Assembly: GCF_019112545.1 (NCBI RefSeq)
Contig: NW_025064883.1
Span: 2,339,802-2,403,801 of the forward strand
Source: Guyanagaster necrorhizus
Taxonomy: Eukaryota; Basidiomycota; Agaricomycetes; Agaricales; Physalacriaceae
Direction of reading: 5' to 3'
Length of the DNA: 64,000 nt
Each line of letters opens with the position of its first letter. Within the stretch, counting starts at the first letter, position 1. Shown here in pieces: positions 10,226-21,290 of this stretch. The position numbers were made by a program, and so were the translations under genes. Under the pieces are notes generated by a model. The model did no database searches. It worked only from the letters and a program-made list of their open reading frames with translations, and had not been told where the DNA came from.

Positions 10226-13208
10226 TCACTTCATGAGTGCCTGCCAGCCTAGTAGATCAATGTTCCTCCTGTACGGCTCTTCCTTCGACCCCAACTCCAA
10301 AATCACTTCATTTCCCCATCCAAACCCATCTTTCTGCTTCAATATCGCCCTGCCCCAACATTTGATCCATATAATCTGCTGCGTAGTTGGAAGTGTAGCA
10401 AACAGCTCGTAATGTGGGTCCAGTCCTTGCTGTCCAGCCTCACCTACGTCTTCCACAAATGTCCACTGAGCACTAGAACTGTGTATACCCTGTCCTCGAA
10501 CACGAGCTGCCTGTCCCTTATCGTCCTTCGGATGTATATCTTTTATCCTCAAAGGAAATGACCGTCCATCGACATCGCCGTCGTAACCAAACTCAATACG
10601 AATGACCGCAGATTCAAATCGGGCCTTCACCGTAGGATCTGAACCAAATTCTACACTGAATGTGACCTTGCCGGGGTCCGTGTCAGAACCCTGCATAAGC
10701 GTTATATTGAAGTGTGAGTCTCCCTCGTTAGTGTGTCCAATCTCTAAGCCATGGTCATCATTATCGGAAGAGATAAAGTAACAGTTGTACTCCGGATCAT
10801 GGAAGGATCTTCGTTTATGAGGCCAATTCATCCATCGATGTCGATATGGTCTCTCTAGATGTCGGCCCTCACATCGCACGCTATTGATAGGAAGAGTTAT
10901 CGTTGACTGGAAAGGGCATGAGTTCTGTGGGTATGTGAGGTATTTGTGAAACTACGTACAACACTTGACAAAGGTGTTGTCTGAACAGCAGGGACCGTCG
11001 TGTCAGAGAATGGCTGCTGGTCCATTTCTTCCGGCTCGGCGGTTAAAATTACACTAAATTCGAAAGTCAGCCTTCCTTCTCGTATCTAGCAAACATTGCG
11101 CACTTCAAGATAGATGGGGCATTACACTGTAGAGCTTCTCGGCTATCATCGATGTGTTTTCCTGATAAGAAAGGCCAGAGCCAATCCTAACTGCCGGTGA
11201 GGACCAGTAAAGATTGATCACAATGGTCTCACCTCAAACTCGGCGGAATCCACGGCACCATACCTTTCCGCTAACTGCCTGTCATCACGAAAGACCATAG
11301 TGTGAGGGCAAAGACTCTAATATTCCATAAATCAACCAGTTCCTGTATCTTTACAAACGGGTCATACCTTCTCGACGCATACTTCTTGAGCAACGTCTGG
11401 ATGTTGCACACAATCAACCTTGGAAAATTTCACATGGTCGTACGAGGGCAAGCATGCAATATAAAGAAGCACGAGAGTCATGGCCTGCGTATAGTGGTCA
11501 TGACCGTCGTAGAAGACGCAGACTGAGACAATGTCTGAAGATATCTAAGAAACGTTCATTCACAGAGCGAGAGGATGCAAAGCCACTACTTACCTGAGCA
11601 TTGAATTCCTCAAGTGATGTGATTTCTGTAACATGTTCCTACGGTCCATGAGTATGAATATCCTTTCAGAGGAAAAAATCTCTTACGCTGTGACAGTTGT
11701 GCACATCAGAATTTCTGATGGTAGCGAGATGAGTGCATATTGATTCTTCTTCATAATCAGTATGCTCTGCTTCTTCGCCACCAGCATCCTCAGAGGGTTC
11801 GCTTTCAGTCGGGTGTGGTGCAGAGTCCGCGATACTGGAAGCAGTACGTCTAGTCAGATTACAAGGAAAGGGGAAAGTGACTTACGCGCTCGCTGAAAGA
11901 CAATCACTCAGCCAGTTCTGTGGGCGGCTTGTTAGTTAACCTTTTTTATGCAAGAGAATGACCACCCACTGTAAATGTCGCGCCTTCGATCACCTCGGTA
12001 AGTTTCGAAAACAGCTTCCCATCTCGGAACATCCACATCACTGGTCTCTATGGAGAAGCCTCAGCATGAGTATTTACGGATGATGCTTCCAAAAATGTAT
12101 ATCTCACAAAACGAAGCCATAGCAGTTCGCGCAGGATCTCTGCAGAATCTGACTAAAAGAATTTTTAGTGATAATTGTATCAGAAACTGACTTGGAGGCA
12201 CCCACCCACTCTGTACCACAATCAACATGAAGAAAGTGTATGTCTTTGAATATTAAAGACTTGGCGCAACGCTCGAGGCAAAATGTCATCCTGGCCTGTC
12301 ATGTGTTGGTGGAGTGCAACCCAACAACGACGAGTTTGTGTTGGTTAATCTTCAAAGCCATCAATACACATACAACGGGAGCAAAGAAACAAGAACTAAC
12401 GAATTGTTCAAACTGTATGCCTGTCCACAGGGAAATATCTAGCACAGGATCCTACATGTTGAGTGAGGTGAGTGAGAAGGTGTCTAATTGCATGAAATTC
12501 GTGTGTACCTTTCCCCGTGCCCTTGACACAGCCATGTCCATGAGAGGCAACGAAAGTGCCTTCAGAATACCTTGCTCAGAACCCAGGGATGATCTGGGTT
12601 ACAGGGAAGAGTCAATCATAATAATGGATTGCAAAATACGTCGTGCTAACCGTGAAAGCGTGAGGTATGTCTTTAGCCAACCCTATCAAAGTCATTGATT
12701 AGATGCAACCATGTCCGCGCTGTGATGAAACCACGAACTTCCAACTCTTTATTATCATGGCTTCCTTTCATAAACCCAAATAGCTCCCCATTTCTGTAAA
12801 TTTGTATCATAGGATACTGTGTGCACGTCAATGAAATTCTCAATGATAAGAACTGATTCACATACACAGTTTATCCCGAACTCTGTCTGGGCCTCAGACT
12901 AACAAAAGGCCTCAGGAAATGATCAAAAAATGAAATGGTGAACTTGAAAAACGTACGTCCCAGTCATTCACATTACATGGCACCCCTCCAAAAGTCAACG
13001 TATTGAACATTGCAAGTCCAGCGACGTATTCATAGTTGGGCCTCATGAGATGGCAGTGGTAGCACGAATTTGTGAAAAACAAAACAACGACGTCTGCATG
13101 TTTGGATATCTATGAAGTCTTGTCAGTTATAAAATCAACCAGAAGAACCAAAGAACAAACGAGATCATTGAAGTCGCTTTTTCTGTCAAGTTGTATAACG
13201 GCGGGCAT
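10226..13208 (-). CDS. Protein with three thioredoxin-fold domains and an unknown C-terminal domain; contains one in-frame TGA
   Basis: Minus-strand gene with many short introns. Exons I am sure of: 13161-13208 (MPAVIQLDRKSDFNDL), 12957-13109 (redox motif SCYHCHLM), 12866-12898, then an exon starting at 12816 with the cis-Pro segment YPMIQIYRNGE. A second thioredoxin fold follows: TGIQFEQF, INQHKLVVVGLH, DIHFLHVDC, PVMWMFRDGK. It has no CxxC. A third runs EHVTEITSLEEF, VKFSKVDCVQHPDVA, CPHTMVFRDD. The last exon (10226 to about 10890) encodes about 215 residues that I do not recognise; the paralog at 14316 has the same domain. In domain two the frame is cut by TGA at 12299-12301, with family-like sequence in the same frame on both sides. 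Either the gene is inactivated, the base is wrong, or a very short intron is present. Function is inferred only as disulfide exchange or a scaffold. Confidence 0.75.
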
Positions 13209-14315
13209 GAGAGCAGAAGGAAAACGTGTCAGCTGTGAAGTTGGCCGGCACTGCCTCTGATCACGTTTCCCAGGCTATGCCACAGTTAGGGCAACGGATA
13301 TATAAGTAAAGTAAAATTACCTGTATACTGTATACTGACGAATCTTCAAATGATTAGCGCTTCAAATAATTAGTGCCCAATAAAAGATATCCATCAACAT
13401 AGGGGTGACTTCCCGCAGCATTTAGAAACCTAAACTAAATCAGAGATGCCGAGCGATATAATGAATTGGATGAGCACCCTCGTCTAGATTTTAGTCTAGA
13501 CGACCCCTCCGACCCCCTCTTCTAAATCTAAATTGTGTTTCTAAACCTTTGATAAACGCATTTGGCAATGCCATCCATCTTAATCTCTATTTGGACCTAT
13601 TAGTTTCCGAGGCATCTTCTTTCACTCACGCCGCCTCTCATGTACCTACCACTGTTCTGCCGCGCCCGTCTTCATTTTTGATGCGTTCATCATAAGAACT
13701 AGACAAATACTTGTCTTGTTGGTCCATAGAACTTATTTTTACCCCTTTTTTCTCAATGAAGTGCCGCCATTTCAGTTGTATCCTTGGATTGAATCTTCGA
13801 TGGACCTAAAACATATAGTGTCTATACGGCTACTTCCCGGCTACTTTCTTGAGAACCGGCCATTTTTTTCCATCCCAACTGCTGTCTTTTTCATACCCGA
13901 CTTGGGTAACTTTCTGAAATTCATAGAAGTAACAAACTTGTAAGGCAGGCTGCTTCGGATTCCTATCGAGGCCTATAAAGTCCAGGATTGAAGGAAAGTA
14001 ATACCTGTCTCGCCTTTGTCCTCAGTTAACACTCACCGATCGCTGTTTGTGTTTCCAGACCTAAATTGGTTTATGGTTTAAAAAATGGTCTCTGTTGCAG
14101 TACGGACCATGATATTAAACATTGCGGCGGATAGCTCGTGAGTGCTGGGCGTTGATCTAGAGTCTGATACGAATTTTGAAACTGATTCAGTCTGAGAGGG
14201 GTTCGATGTGAATCAAGCTTGGCGTGCATAAGCATTCCAAGGATTACGACTTGTCCAGATACTGTGCGGATCACGGCATAAAACGATACCTCCACCATAC
14301 TCGAATCAAATTCAG
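13209..14315. promoter_or_regulatory. Shared upstream region of two divergent thioredoxin paralogs
   Basis: About 1.1 kb between the start codons of two head-to-head paralogous genes, so it must hold both promoters. It has a CTGTATACTGTATACTG repeat near 13320, a perfect palindrome at 13480-13503, and pyrimidine-rich stretches around 13600-13700. I see no convincing open reading frame; the minus-strand frame at 14071-14433 is antisense to the next gene. Confidence 0.5.
13480..13503. repeat. Perfect inverted repeat with 9-base arms and 6-base loop
   Basis: TCGTCTAGA, spacer TTTTAG, TCTAGACGA. It lies between two divergent paralogs, 272 bases upstream of the minus-strand start and about 810 upstream of the plus-strand start. 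It could be an operator for a dimeric regulator, or chance. Confidence 0.55.
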
Positions 14316-15644
14316 ATGGCATTCGTGACGCACCTCCACGACGCTCAAGAGCTTCGGAAAACGGTATGCGAACCAACCACAGAGGGCTCCGATTCCACTG
14401 ACCATGCCGGCAGATCTCAGCTCGACAGCACACAGTCGTATTCTTCCATCAGCAATGGTGCTCACATTGCAAGAAAATGGAACCAATATTCAAAAAGATC
14501 GCCCGTTTAGTTGAGTACAAAGAGGTCAAGTTTTGCGAGCTTGACCTCTTAGAACAAGAGGTGAGACTCATATACGTCGTTCAGAATTGGCTTACCCAGT
14601 AATATAAGGACCTTATGAAAGAATTGGATATCAAGACGGTTCGTATGCAGGTTCTTCCAGGATGTAAAGCCTGATCGTGTGTCACAGTTTCCGATGATCT
14701 TCGTCTTTCGCTGTGGTGAGAAGGTAGCTGCAACTGGACCATGCAAAGTAGAGGCCTTCAAGGTAGGCATATTGACGATATCGCAGTATATCCTCTGATG
14801 ATCATCGACAGACTTGGCTTTCGGCAGCGATGACACCTCATAAGACAGTTGAAACGCTAATTGAGTGCGTTCGTTGGCTGAAAGCGCTAGCTTTTATTGA
14901 TTTTAAGTCAACAGAGAGGGAACTACGTGTACCGGAATCTATGAAGATCGTAGGGGAAATCTCGCCACATTGCTTGGGAGATGCAAACCATTCCTCGATA
15001 CGGAGAGTGGCTGCGTGTTCCAGCCAACACCAGAATCCAACGGCTTGCAGATTGGACGAGCAAATCAAGGGATCTCCGACTTCACAATCACTATGTGGAA
15101 TTCCGAAACCGAGGATCCCAACAAAATCTTCTTCGGCCTTCATTTCATGCCTGATCCCACACAGAGAGCTCGCTTCGAATCGGCGATATTCCGAGTCATA
15201 TTTGGCCGGGATAACGGGAAGGAAGGGCATTCACCACTGAACGTCCTCGAGCTCGCCCCGACAAGTGCTGCAGACACTATTCCCGCCTCTCCAGATGATG
15301 CAATCGAACCTGGTAGCTGGAGCAATTGGTCAGGCGAAGAGCCTGTTCGTCAAAGAACAGAAACGTATATTTACGGGAGCGGCCTGTATAGTTCTGCGGC
15401 TGGATGGGGTTTTATCGAGGGAACAAGTCAAGGTCTCGACGCGAGCTACACACTTTCTGTCCTCCTACCGAGAACGACAAGGATTTGCATTGAATTCTGG
15501 GCCAAAGCGGTACTGATTCGTGGGGATACAAAACCGCTTGACCCACGTCACAAGGTGACTTTAAAGATAGGCACGATGGAGAAGCCGTATCAAAGAATCT
15601 TGGATCTGAGCGTCGCCATGGAAAGAGCTAAACCAAAGAGTTAG
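14316..15644 (+). CDS. Thioredoxin-domain protein with the same unknown C-terminal domain
   Basis: Exons: 14316-14363, 14429-14560, 14609-14638, 14688-14762, 14812-14872, 14908-15644, giving 360 aa. All joins keep frame. The first exon is 48 bases (MAFVTHLHDAQELRKT), exactly the length of the first exon of the divergent paralog. The active site is HQQWCSHCKKMEP, a standard WCxxC. The cis-Pro segment is FPMIFVFRCGE, followed by VEAFKTWLSAA. The last 220 residues align with the C-terminus of the 10226-13208 protein; shared blocks include ARFESA, GLD-x2-Y, an aromatic W-x2-A-x-L run and E-x-PY-x-R. No signal peptide or membrane segment is apparent, so it is probably cytosolic. Probable disulfide reductase or a redox-regulated binding protein; the role of the C-terminal domain is unknown. 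Confidence 0.85.
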
Positions 15645-16072
15645 AATTGAATTATAGAGTAGCCGCCTGCACTGCTTACTGGGTTCCTTATAGTAACTGC
15701 CAATATTTGTATGTAATATTTTTCAGTGTCGGAGCAGAATTCTTTGCTAGCGTTTGCATGCTGACTCTGGTGCAGAGCTCAATGTTTCTAGAACATCAGG
15801 CTTCCGTGGACCCAATGAGCGCTGTGGTTCGATTTTGCGGATCCATCTGAGAAGAGGACTCGATTCTTCAGAACGTTATACTAAAATGCTAGTGTACCAA
15901 ACATGCATTATCTACCCGGCGTCCTTCATGTCGTGTAATCCTACCTCCCCGCAAGGTAAAAGGTTGACATTGCTGCTGTCCGGCTAGATGTACAAACATG
16001 ACCTATATGCAGAGAGTACCATGAGCGTTCTGTCCAAATGATTAACATTATTCCTAGTATAGTATAATAAAG
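15645..16072. other. Convergent intergenic region
   Basis: Lies between the 3' ends of a plus-strand and a minus-strand gene. No open frame of note; it probably contains both 3' untranslated regions. Confidence 0.5.
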
Positions 16073-16964
16073 TCATGTAATTTGTTCCACGTGTTTCCCC
16101 GTCTCATACACGTATTCACAGTCCATGTGCTGACGTTTCCTCGGCAACATCGAAGTAGCATCAAAAGTCAAGGTGGCCCAGGTAGGGAGGTCATGGTCTC
16201 CCGCTGAATTCATTTTTGAATCCGCAGCTTGCGCATCAACGATACTGTTCCTCCGCGAGGCTACCCAAGGGATGCAGGGGTCCGGCGACTCATCTCTGGC
16301 TCGTTTGCGCATCTGATGAGTGTTTGATTGGCTTATCGTGTCCGACGGTATCTTCTTGGGCCTGCCGCGTCTGGCGAAGGGATGTATGTCAGGCACCGTT
16401 TTTAAAAGCAGAGCCGGGGCGCTTACTTCACAGTCCGAGTCACCAACGAAGAGCCACGCATGCCTTTCGGTAAATCTGCATCAAGCAGTTAATCCATCGA
16501 AAAGGCAAGAGGCCAATCGAACAAACCAATTGCAAGTTGACTGCCCAACTCGACAAAGCGTGCTAATCTTTCCTCCCGTTTCAAGGACTTGGACAGCAAG
16601 GTCTCCGCCCGGTCACTGAAAAGATGACATATCGCTGCGCGTATCTGTTCGGACCGAAAACCGAGATTTTGTGAATCACCGGTATCAAAAATGGCCTTCG
16701 CAACCAAGCGGAAGGTGTCGGTTGTCGAAGTGGGTAGTTCTTCCCATTGTCGTCTCAGGATGCTAGGCGGAGAGCTAGTCTCTGTGTCGAAAAGAAAAAG
16801 GTATATCGCATACGCTGCAGTACTGATAAAACGGTCAGTGGCTCAACAGTACTTTTCGAGTCTCTTGACACTCACTGAACGAAACCGGGTATCGTAGATA
16901 CCTGCAGTCGTTCTTTACCGGGACTCTTGGGTGTACATGAACGCGTGCACAAGTGATGGAACAT
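16073..16964 (-). CDS. Hypothetical protein with one AT-hook motif
   Basis: Not recognised as a named family. Exons by eye: 16073-16370, 16427-16475, 16527-16822, and a first exon starting at ATG 16964 (MFHHLCTRSCTPKS) whose 3' splice site is less certain. The middle part (AAYAIYLFLFDTET, GFRSEQIRAAICHLFSDRAE) looks helical. The C-terminal exon begins with RGRPKK, an AT-hook core that binds the minor groove of AT-rich DNA, followed by a basic stretch (MRKRARDE), so a nuclear role is plausible. Ends KHVEQIT. The joins of the last three exons keep frame. It lies 3' of VPS4 on the same strand, with no sign of co-regulation. Confidence 0.6.
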
Positions 16965-17374
16965 ACTGTCAGCATAAAGCAATGCCCGTAAGTTGACGCC
17001 AGCCAAAGACTTTTTAAATTACCTCACCTAATACTGTCGAGTGGCAAAGATACCACAGGAATTTGCAGTCCAGCTGGAAAGGTAGAAGGTTGTGTTTGTT
17101 AATATACAAGGAACAAAAGCACACGCACGATAGGTCCGATCATGTGAGCTTGTGGGCGCTTATTGACATGTTAAGGCCACATGAAGACACCTGTCAACAA
17201 TGCTTCGCTAATGCACCCCATTCCATGCACACGCATGCGCTCGTTGCTTCCGTCCATTGCCAAACATAGTCATGTCAACGGTTCATCCAAGTCGTAGCCA
17301 CGGACCTTAAGATACACATCAAGACCATAATATTACACCCGGTCAGATTACACAAGTTCATTAATGATTTAGAT
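16965..17374. other. Short intergenic region
   Basis: About 410 bases between the start of the AT-hook gene and the end of VPS4, both on the minus strand. It contains alternating purine-pyrimidine runs such as ACACGCACG, and no gene. Confidence 0.45.
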
Positions 17375-18959
17375 CTATGCACCGTCATTACCTGGTATCG
17401 GAAAGTTAGTTCGCGACCCTGAAATACACGAGGACAAAACATACCTGATTCCTTCGTCCACTGCTCATGCCGCCGGATATCCGCCTCAGTGACGGTCGGC
17501 CGCACAGTAGCCAATGACCTCAAAAAGTCATTCAACCGCAGCGGAGGTTCTAATAGCTCGTCGGAATCAATGTCTGACCACGTCTTTTCAACAGCATCAG
17601 GATCTCCAGGTGAACAAGGTGTCCATTTGGAAAGCTCGCCACTCTCCGAAGCAGGGTCAGCAACCCGCTTAAAGTGTGTCGCCGATATAACCTTTCGGAC
17701 AGGCTGCATGAGGGCGTCTCGTACGACGATCGCTATATCGGAGCCGGAGTAGCCCTCGGTCTGATCTGCTAATTGCCGGTAGTCCTTGGCCACCAACTGA
17801 CAAGGTGTTGAACCCACATGAAGTTGGAACATATGCCGCCGTGCTTCAGGACCAGGGAGGGGTATATATATCCGCTTCTCGAATCGCCGTTTGATGGCAT
17901 TGTCCAGTTGCCATGGAATGTTTGTTGCGCCCAGAACCAGTACACCCGTATCATCATGCCCGACACCGTTCATCTGCACCAGAAACTCGGTCTTTATCCT
18001 CCTGGAGCCCTCCGATTCACCCTCATTACGTGAGCCCGCTAAAGAGTCTATTTCATCAATAAAGATGATTGAGGGTTTGGATTCACGCGCTAATTCGAAC
18101 AATTGTTTCACCAGCCTGCAGATGGAACATGAATGGGACGTCGGAGACATGAATACGTATACTCACCTCTCGGAGTCACCTTGCCATTTGCTGACTAGAT
18201 CACTGGAGCTAACGCTATAGAATGTGCTCTTGGCTTCCGTAGCAACGGCCTTTGCGAGGTAAGACTTTCCCGTCCCTGGTGGTCCATATAGCAATATACC
18301 CTTCCATGGTGTACGCTTTCCGGTAAATAGATGTGGAAACTTGATAGGCAAGATGACGGCCTCCTTGAGTGAAGCCTTAGCACCTTCAAGACCTGCAACA
18401 TCGTCCCACTTGACATTCGGCTTCTCAGACAAGATCGCGCTCGCCAGCCCTGCCCGCAGTTTCTTGGTCTCGGGATCCTGGTCATCGTCTTCGCCATCTT
18501 TCCTAAAATGCATGAAATGAGCTCGCAGTCGAAGAAGTTACTGTGGTGGAAGCTCACTTCTTTCCTGCTCCACCAATGCCACCTCCGGCCCCGTTCACAC
18601 CCACTGCACTCCTCGAACGCGATTCATTCTGGGACACCAAATGCTGTTTGAGGGTCTCGGCACGAGCTAGATATTCATGAATCTTGGTCTTAATCAGTTG
18701 CTTTGACTTTTCGTTTTTTTCATCTTCATACGGGAGACGTCAGCAGTTCCCTGTACAAAATAGCACTGGAACGCACACTTCAAAGCTAACATGAAATAAT
18801 CCAGAGAGTTCGAGTATTGTTTGTATGCTTCATTATAGTTTTGCTTTACATCTTCGTCAACGGCCTTTTGAACAATTTCGATAGCACGCTGGGAGAGGAT
18901 GAGAAATATTCGCAGGGAGCCAAATGTCAGCGCACGTCAAGACTGCTCGCGTTAGCCAT
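17375..18959 (-). CDS. VPS4: VPS4 AAA ATPase, ESCRT-III disassembly
   Basis: ATPase that disassembles ESCRT-III filaments on endosomes and at membrane scission sites. Exons, complement: 17375-17391, 17445-18115, 18167-18502, 18558-18731, 18779-18888, 18936-18959. It starts [21 protein letters not shown], an N-terminal MIT domain ([19 protein letters not shown]), then a linker. The AAA domain has Walker A GPPGTGKS, Walker B IIFIDEID and an ATNIPWQLD block. The C-terminal helix ends QWTKESG + NDGA, typical of Vps4. Oddity: between 18731 and 18779 the frame demands a junction at [11 protein letters not shown], but the intron would end in CCC rather than AG. All other joins are canonical. Either splicing there is non-canonical or a base is wrong. 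Otherwise intact. Confidence 0.93.
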
Positions 18960-19618
18960 CGTAAAGGGTATAAATCCAAGGTCCTTGAATGGTCGTGAGG
19001 GCGGGAGGCAGGTCGTGTTTTGTTTTGTTATGAGCTGAAGCTTCCGGAAAAAGGTTAAGGTCACATTCAAGTTGCGTATCTTATCTTTTGTTCCTCTGGG
19101 CCGTTTATTATGTTTCTTTGTTCAACCGAACGGGCCTTTCTTTCGTCGGTGTCAAAAATAATGGATTCTCACACATCCCATGGCCCGTGGCAGTGTTTTG
19201 TCACAGCATTACCCCTGCGGTTCTACTGATTGGCGACTGGTTGCCTACTGTTCTCCACGTGTGCGACCTCAAGGACCCGTCGTGGCACCGACGACCTGTA
19301 TCTGTATAATTGAAGAACTATCTGGATCGATTACCATTCTCGGCCTTCTTTGACATGAATAATGAGACAAGGCAAACGTCAGATGGACAAAGTTTCCGTT
19401 CTTCTTTTGGCAAAAAAGACCAAGACGTTGTTCTTTTTGTGGCCAAATGATGTTACGTTAGCGCCGTCTCTGAACAATGGAGCCTTTGCTGTATGCAATA
19501 TATAAAGGGCCCTTCACTTAGCCCACCTCATCAATAACCCGTCCCCCACAAATCACTGAGTTTTTACCTCACTCCATCGTCCCCCCCCTCTGTATTCCTC
19601 CACGTAACATCGTACAAT
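18960..19618. promoter_or_regulatory. Divergent promoter region of VPS4 and a small plus-strand gene
   Basis: 660 bases between two divergent start codons. A TATA-like element (GCAATATATAAAGG, near 19495) sits about 120 bases before the plus-strand ATG, and a pyrimidine-rich run (CGTCCCCCCCCTCTG) precedes it. No gene. Confidence 0.5.
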
Positions 19619-20143
19619 ATGACGTCTAACGCACAAGCACGCCGCCAAACGCGGAAGCAGCGCAACCCAGTCCAAGTCATTTCCCAGAAACTCCGTGCTG
19701 TTACTCCGGAGGAACTCGATGCGTGGAACAGTGGCTCCGACAGCGAGAACGACCCAAATGAGCCCCAGCCCTCCGACCTGGACGAGCCTTGGCCATATAT
19801 GTTCCAAGTAAGTGGCGTTGCGATCCTGCGATATATATCATTTTTATGGACGGATCTTTCCAGGCTGGCGATCGTGTATGGATCAGAACAGCTGGTGGCA
19901 ACTGGCATGCGGGCAGAGTGTCCGGTCAAACAACGCGCAAAGGCGAAACCCGAGAGGTCGGTCAATTCACCACTGCCGTTTCATCTCTTCTGACCGTTGC
20001 TGTCCATCAATCAGAAAGAGGGACTGTTCTATCCGGTCGTGTTCAGTGACAAACTACGCAAGTATTTTGCACCACTAAATGGTGAAATCAAACCCGACAA
20101 TCGACATATTCGCTGTTTGCTGGCAGATGCGGGTTGGTTGTAA
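19619..20143 (+). CDS. Small conserved-looking hypothetical protein with SH3/Tudor-like fold signature
   Basis: Three exons: 19619-19807, 19864-19956, 20015-20143; 136 aa, all joins in frame with canonical sites. The N-terminal third is basic then acidic (RRQTRKQRNPVQ, SGSDSENDPNEP). The second half, GDRVWIRTAGGNWHAGRV continuing to YPVVFSDKLRKYFAPLNG, looks like a small beta-barrel of the SH3/Tudor/PWWP sort, often used to bind methylated tails or linear motifs; this is an inference from pattern only. No signal peptide. The 3' end is followed by an AT-rich stretch with AATAAAAATA near 20230. Confidence 0.75.
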
Positions 20144-20290
20144 TGTTGAATGACAAGACTTCGATACCATATTAATATACTTTCCTTGTGTTAAATAATT
20201 GTGTATGCCAAAGAGGTTTCAATCCAACAATAAAAATACATATTCTAGAAACTGAAAAACTGTTTTCGAGGAGGCTGCACCGCCTCGCCT

Positions 20291-21290
20291 TCAATCGTCT
20301 TCTTCTCTTCGCCGTAAAACATCCCAGCTAGGGAGATCAAAGTACGAAGGCAGCTCATCCCACAGCAGCCACCTCGCCGTCAAGAAGTTGTTCATCCCAT
20401 CAGCGATGCAATGCTCACAGAGCCTTGTCGACAGATCTGTCCAATTCACCATGAATCGGAATGGTGTCGGTATCACTGACTCTTCGAAGAACTTTTCCCA
20501 TATCCTCAGCGACAACAATCTTCCCTCGTCGCACTTGGCCTTGGTGACGCACCTCCCCGCCCCCTTGCCTAGTATGAAATTCAGTAGTCTTCCTCGTACC
20601 GCCTGCATGAGCTTATCTCGAGCACGAATGCATTTCCGCTTTGTATCCCAATCCAATTCCACATGGCTGCCGTCATATGACGGAAGGCCGTCAAGAAGGC
20701 CGTCAAGACCGATCGCCCACGAGTACGCCATAGCCGAAGGCAGCAAAATTTGGTGATTCGTTTCTTGCGCGAGGTTAATAATCGCTATCGTTCGACCTTT
20801 GAATTTTTGTATGGTGTCACTATCTGCACGTCGGTCCCACTCGTCGATAGTTGTCGGAAAGATACGCTGGAGATGTTCCACCGCGGTTTTCTGCAATGTC
20901 TGCACTTGGTATTTGGTGCTCAGACGCAGGATGCCCGCGATGGTAGCAAAGGAGGTTTCCCTGCTTGGGTCGTAGTACCTGTACTTGACGACAACACTAA
21001 GTCACAGACCAATAGAAATTAAGAATAGTCACATACGAAGGATCATGTATGGCTTTCAAAAAATGGCGCCAATCCACGGCAGAATCGTCCACCTTAATGA
21101 CTCTGCAGCCACTAATCACCGTTTCGGACGCGGCATCGGGGCTGCCCTGCAGAATCATCTGGAGTAGAACTGGAGAGTGGTAGACGAGAATGCCACGGGT
21201 GACGCGAAATAGAGTGGATTCTGCCTTGAGGACGACATCGCCCTCCTCTAACCAGAACTCCCGGGAACGTCGCAGAGTGCCAGAGTCCAT
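20291..21290 (-). CDS. BTB/POZ domain protein
   Basis: Two exons, complement 20291-20978 and 21037-21290; 313 aa, intron 58 bases, joins in frame. Start chosen at ATG 21290 (MDSGTLRRSREFWLEEG) because a BTB domain follows at once: GDVVLKAESTLFRVTRGILVYHSPVLLQMI, then DSAVDWRHFLKAIHDPSYYDP. This is the common Agaricomycete BTB form, which has a BTB domain plus a helical region and no Kelch or zinc finger. Such proteins may act as cullin-3 adaptors or as dimer scaffolds; no other domain is visible to decide. The C-terminus (PSYFDLPSWDVLRRREEDD) is charged. The sequence appears intact. Confidence 0.85.

Noticed and set aside
12299..12301. Selenocysteine at the in-frame TGA
   Set aside because: Dikarya fungi are generally held to lack the selenocysteine machinery, the flanking residues lack the usual Cys partner, and simple CGA to TGA decay explains it better. 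Kept only as an alternative in the findings.
14071..14836. Minus-strand open frames of 120 and 95 codons
   Set aside because: The plus strand carries exons with a WCSHC thioredoxin site in the same place; the minus frames have no motif.
19564..19965. Minus-strand 133-codon open frame at the small SH3-like gene
   Set aside because: It is antisense to a three-exon gene with canonical introns and carries no motif.
20680..20712. Short tandem repeat GGAAGGCCGTCAAGAAGGCC
   Set aside because: It lies within the BTB protein coding sequence (GLDGLLDGLPSYDG) and is explained by the repeated codons.
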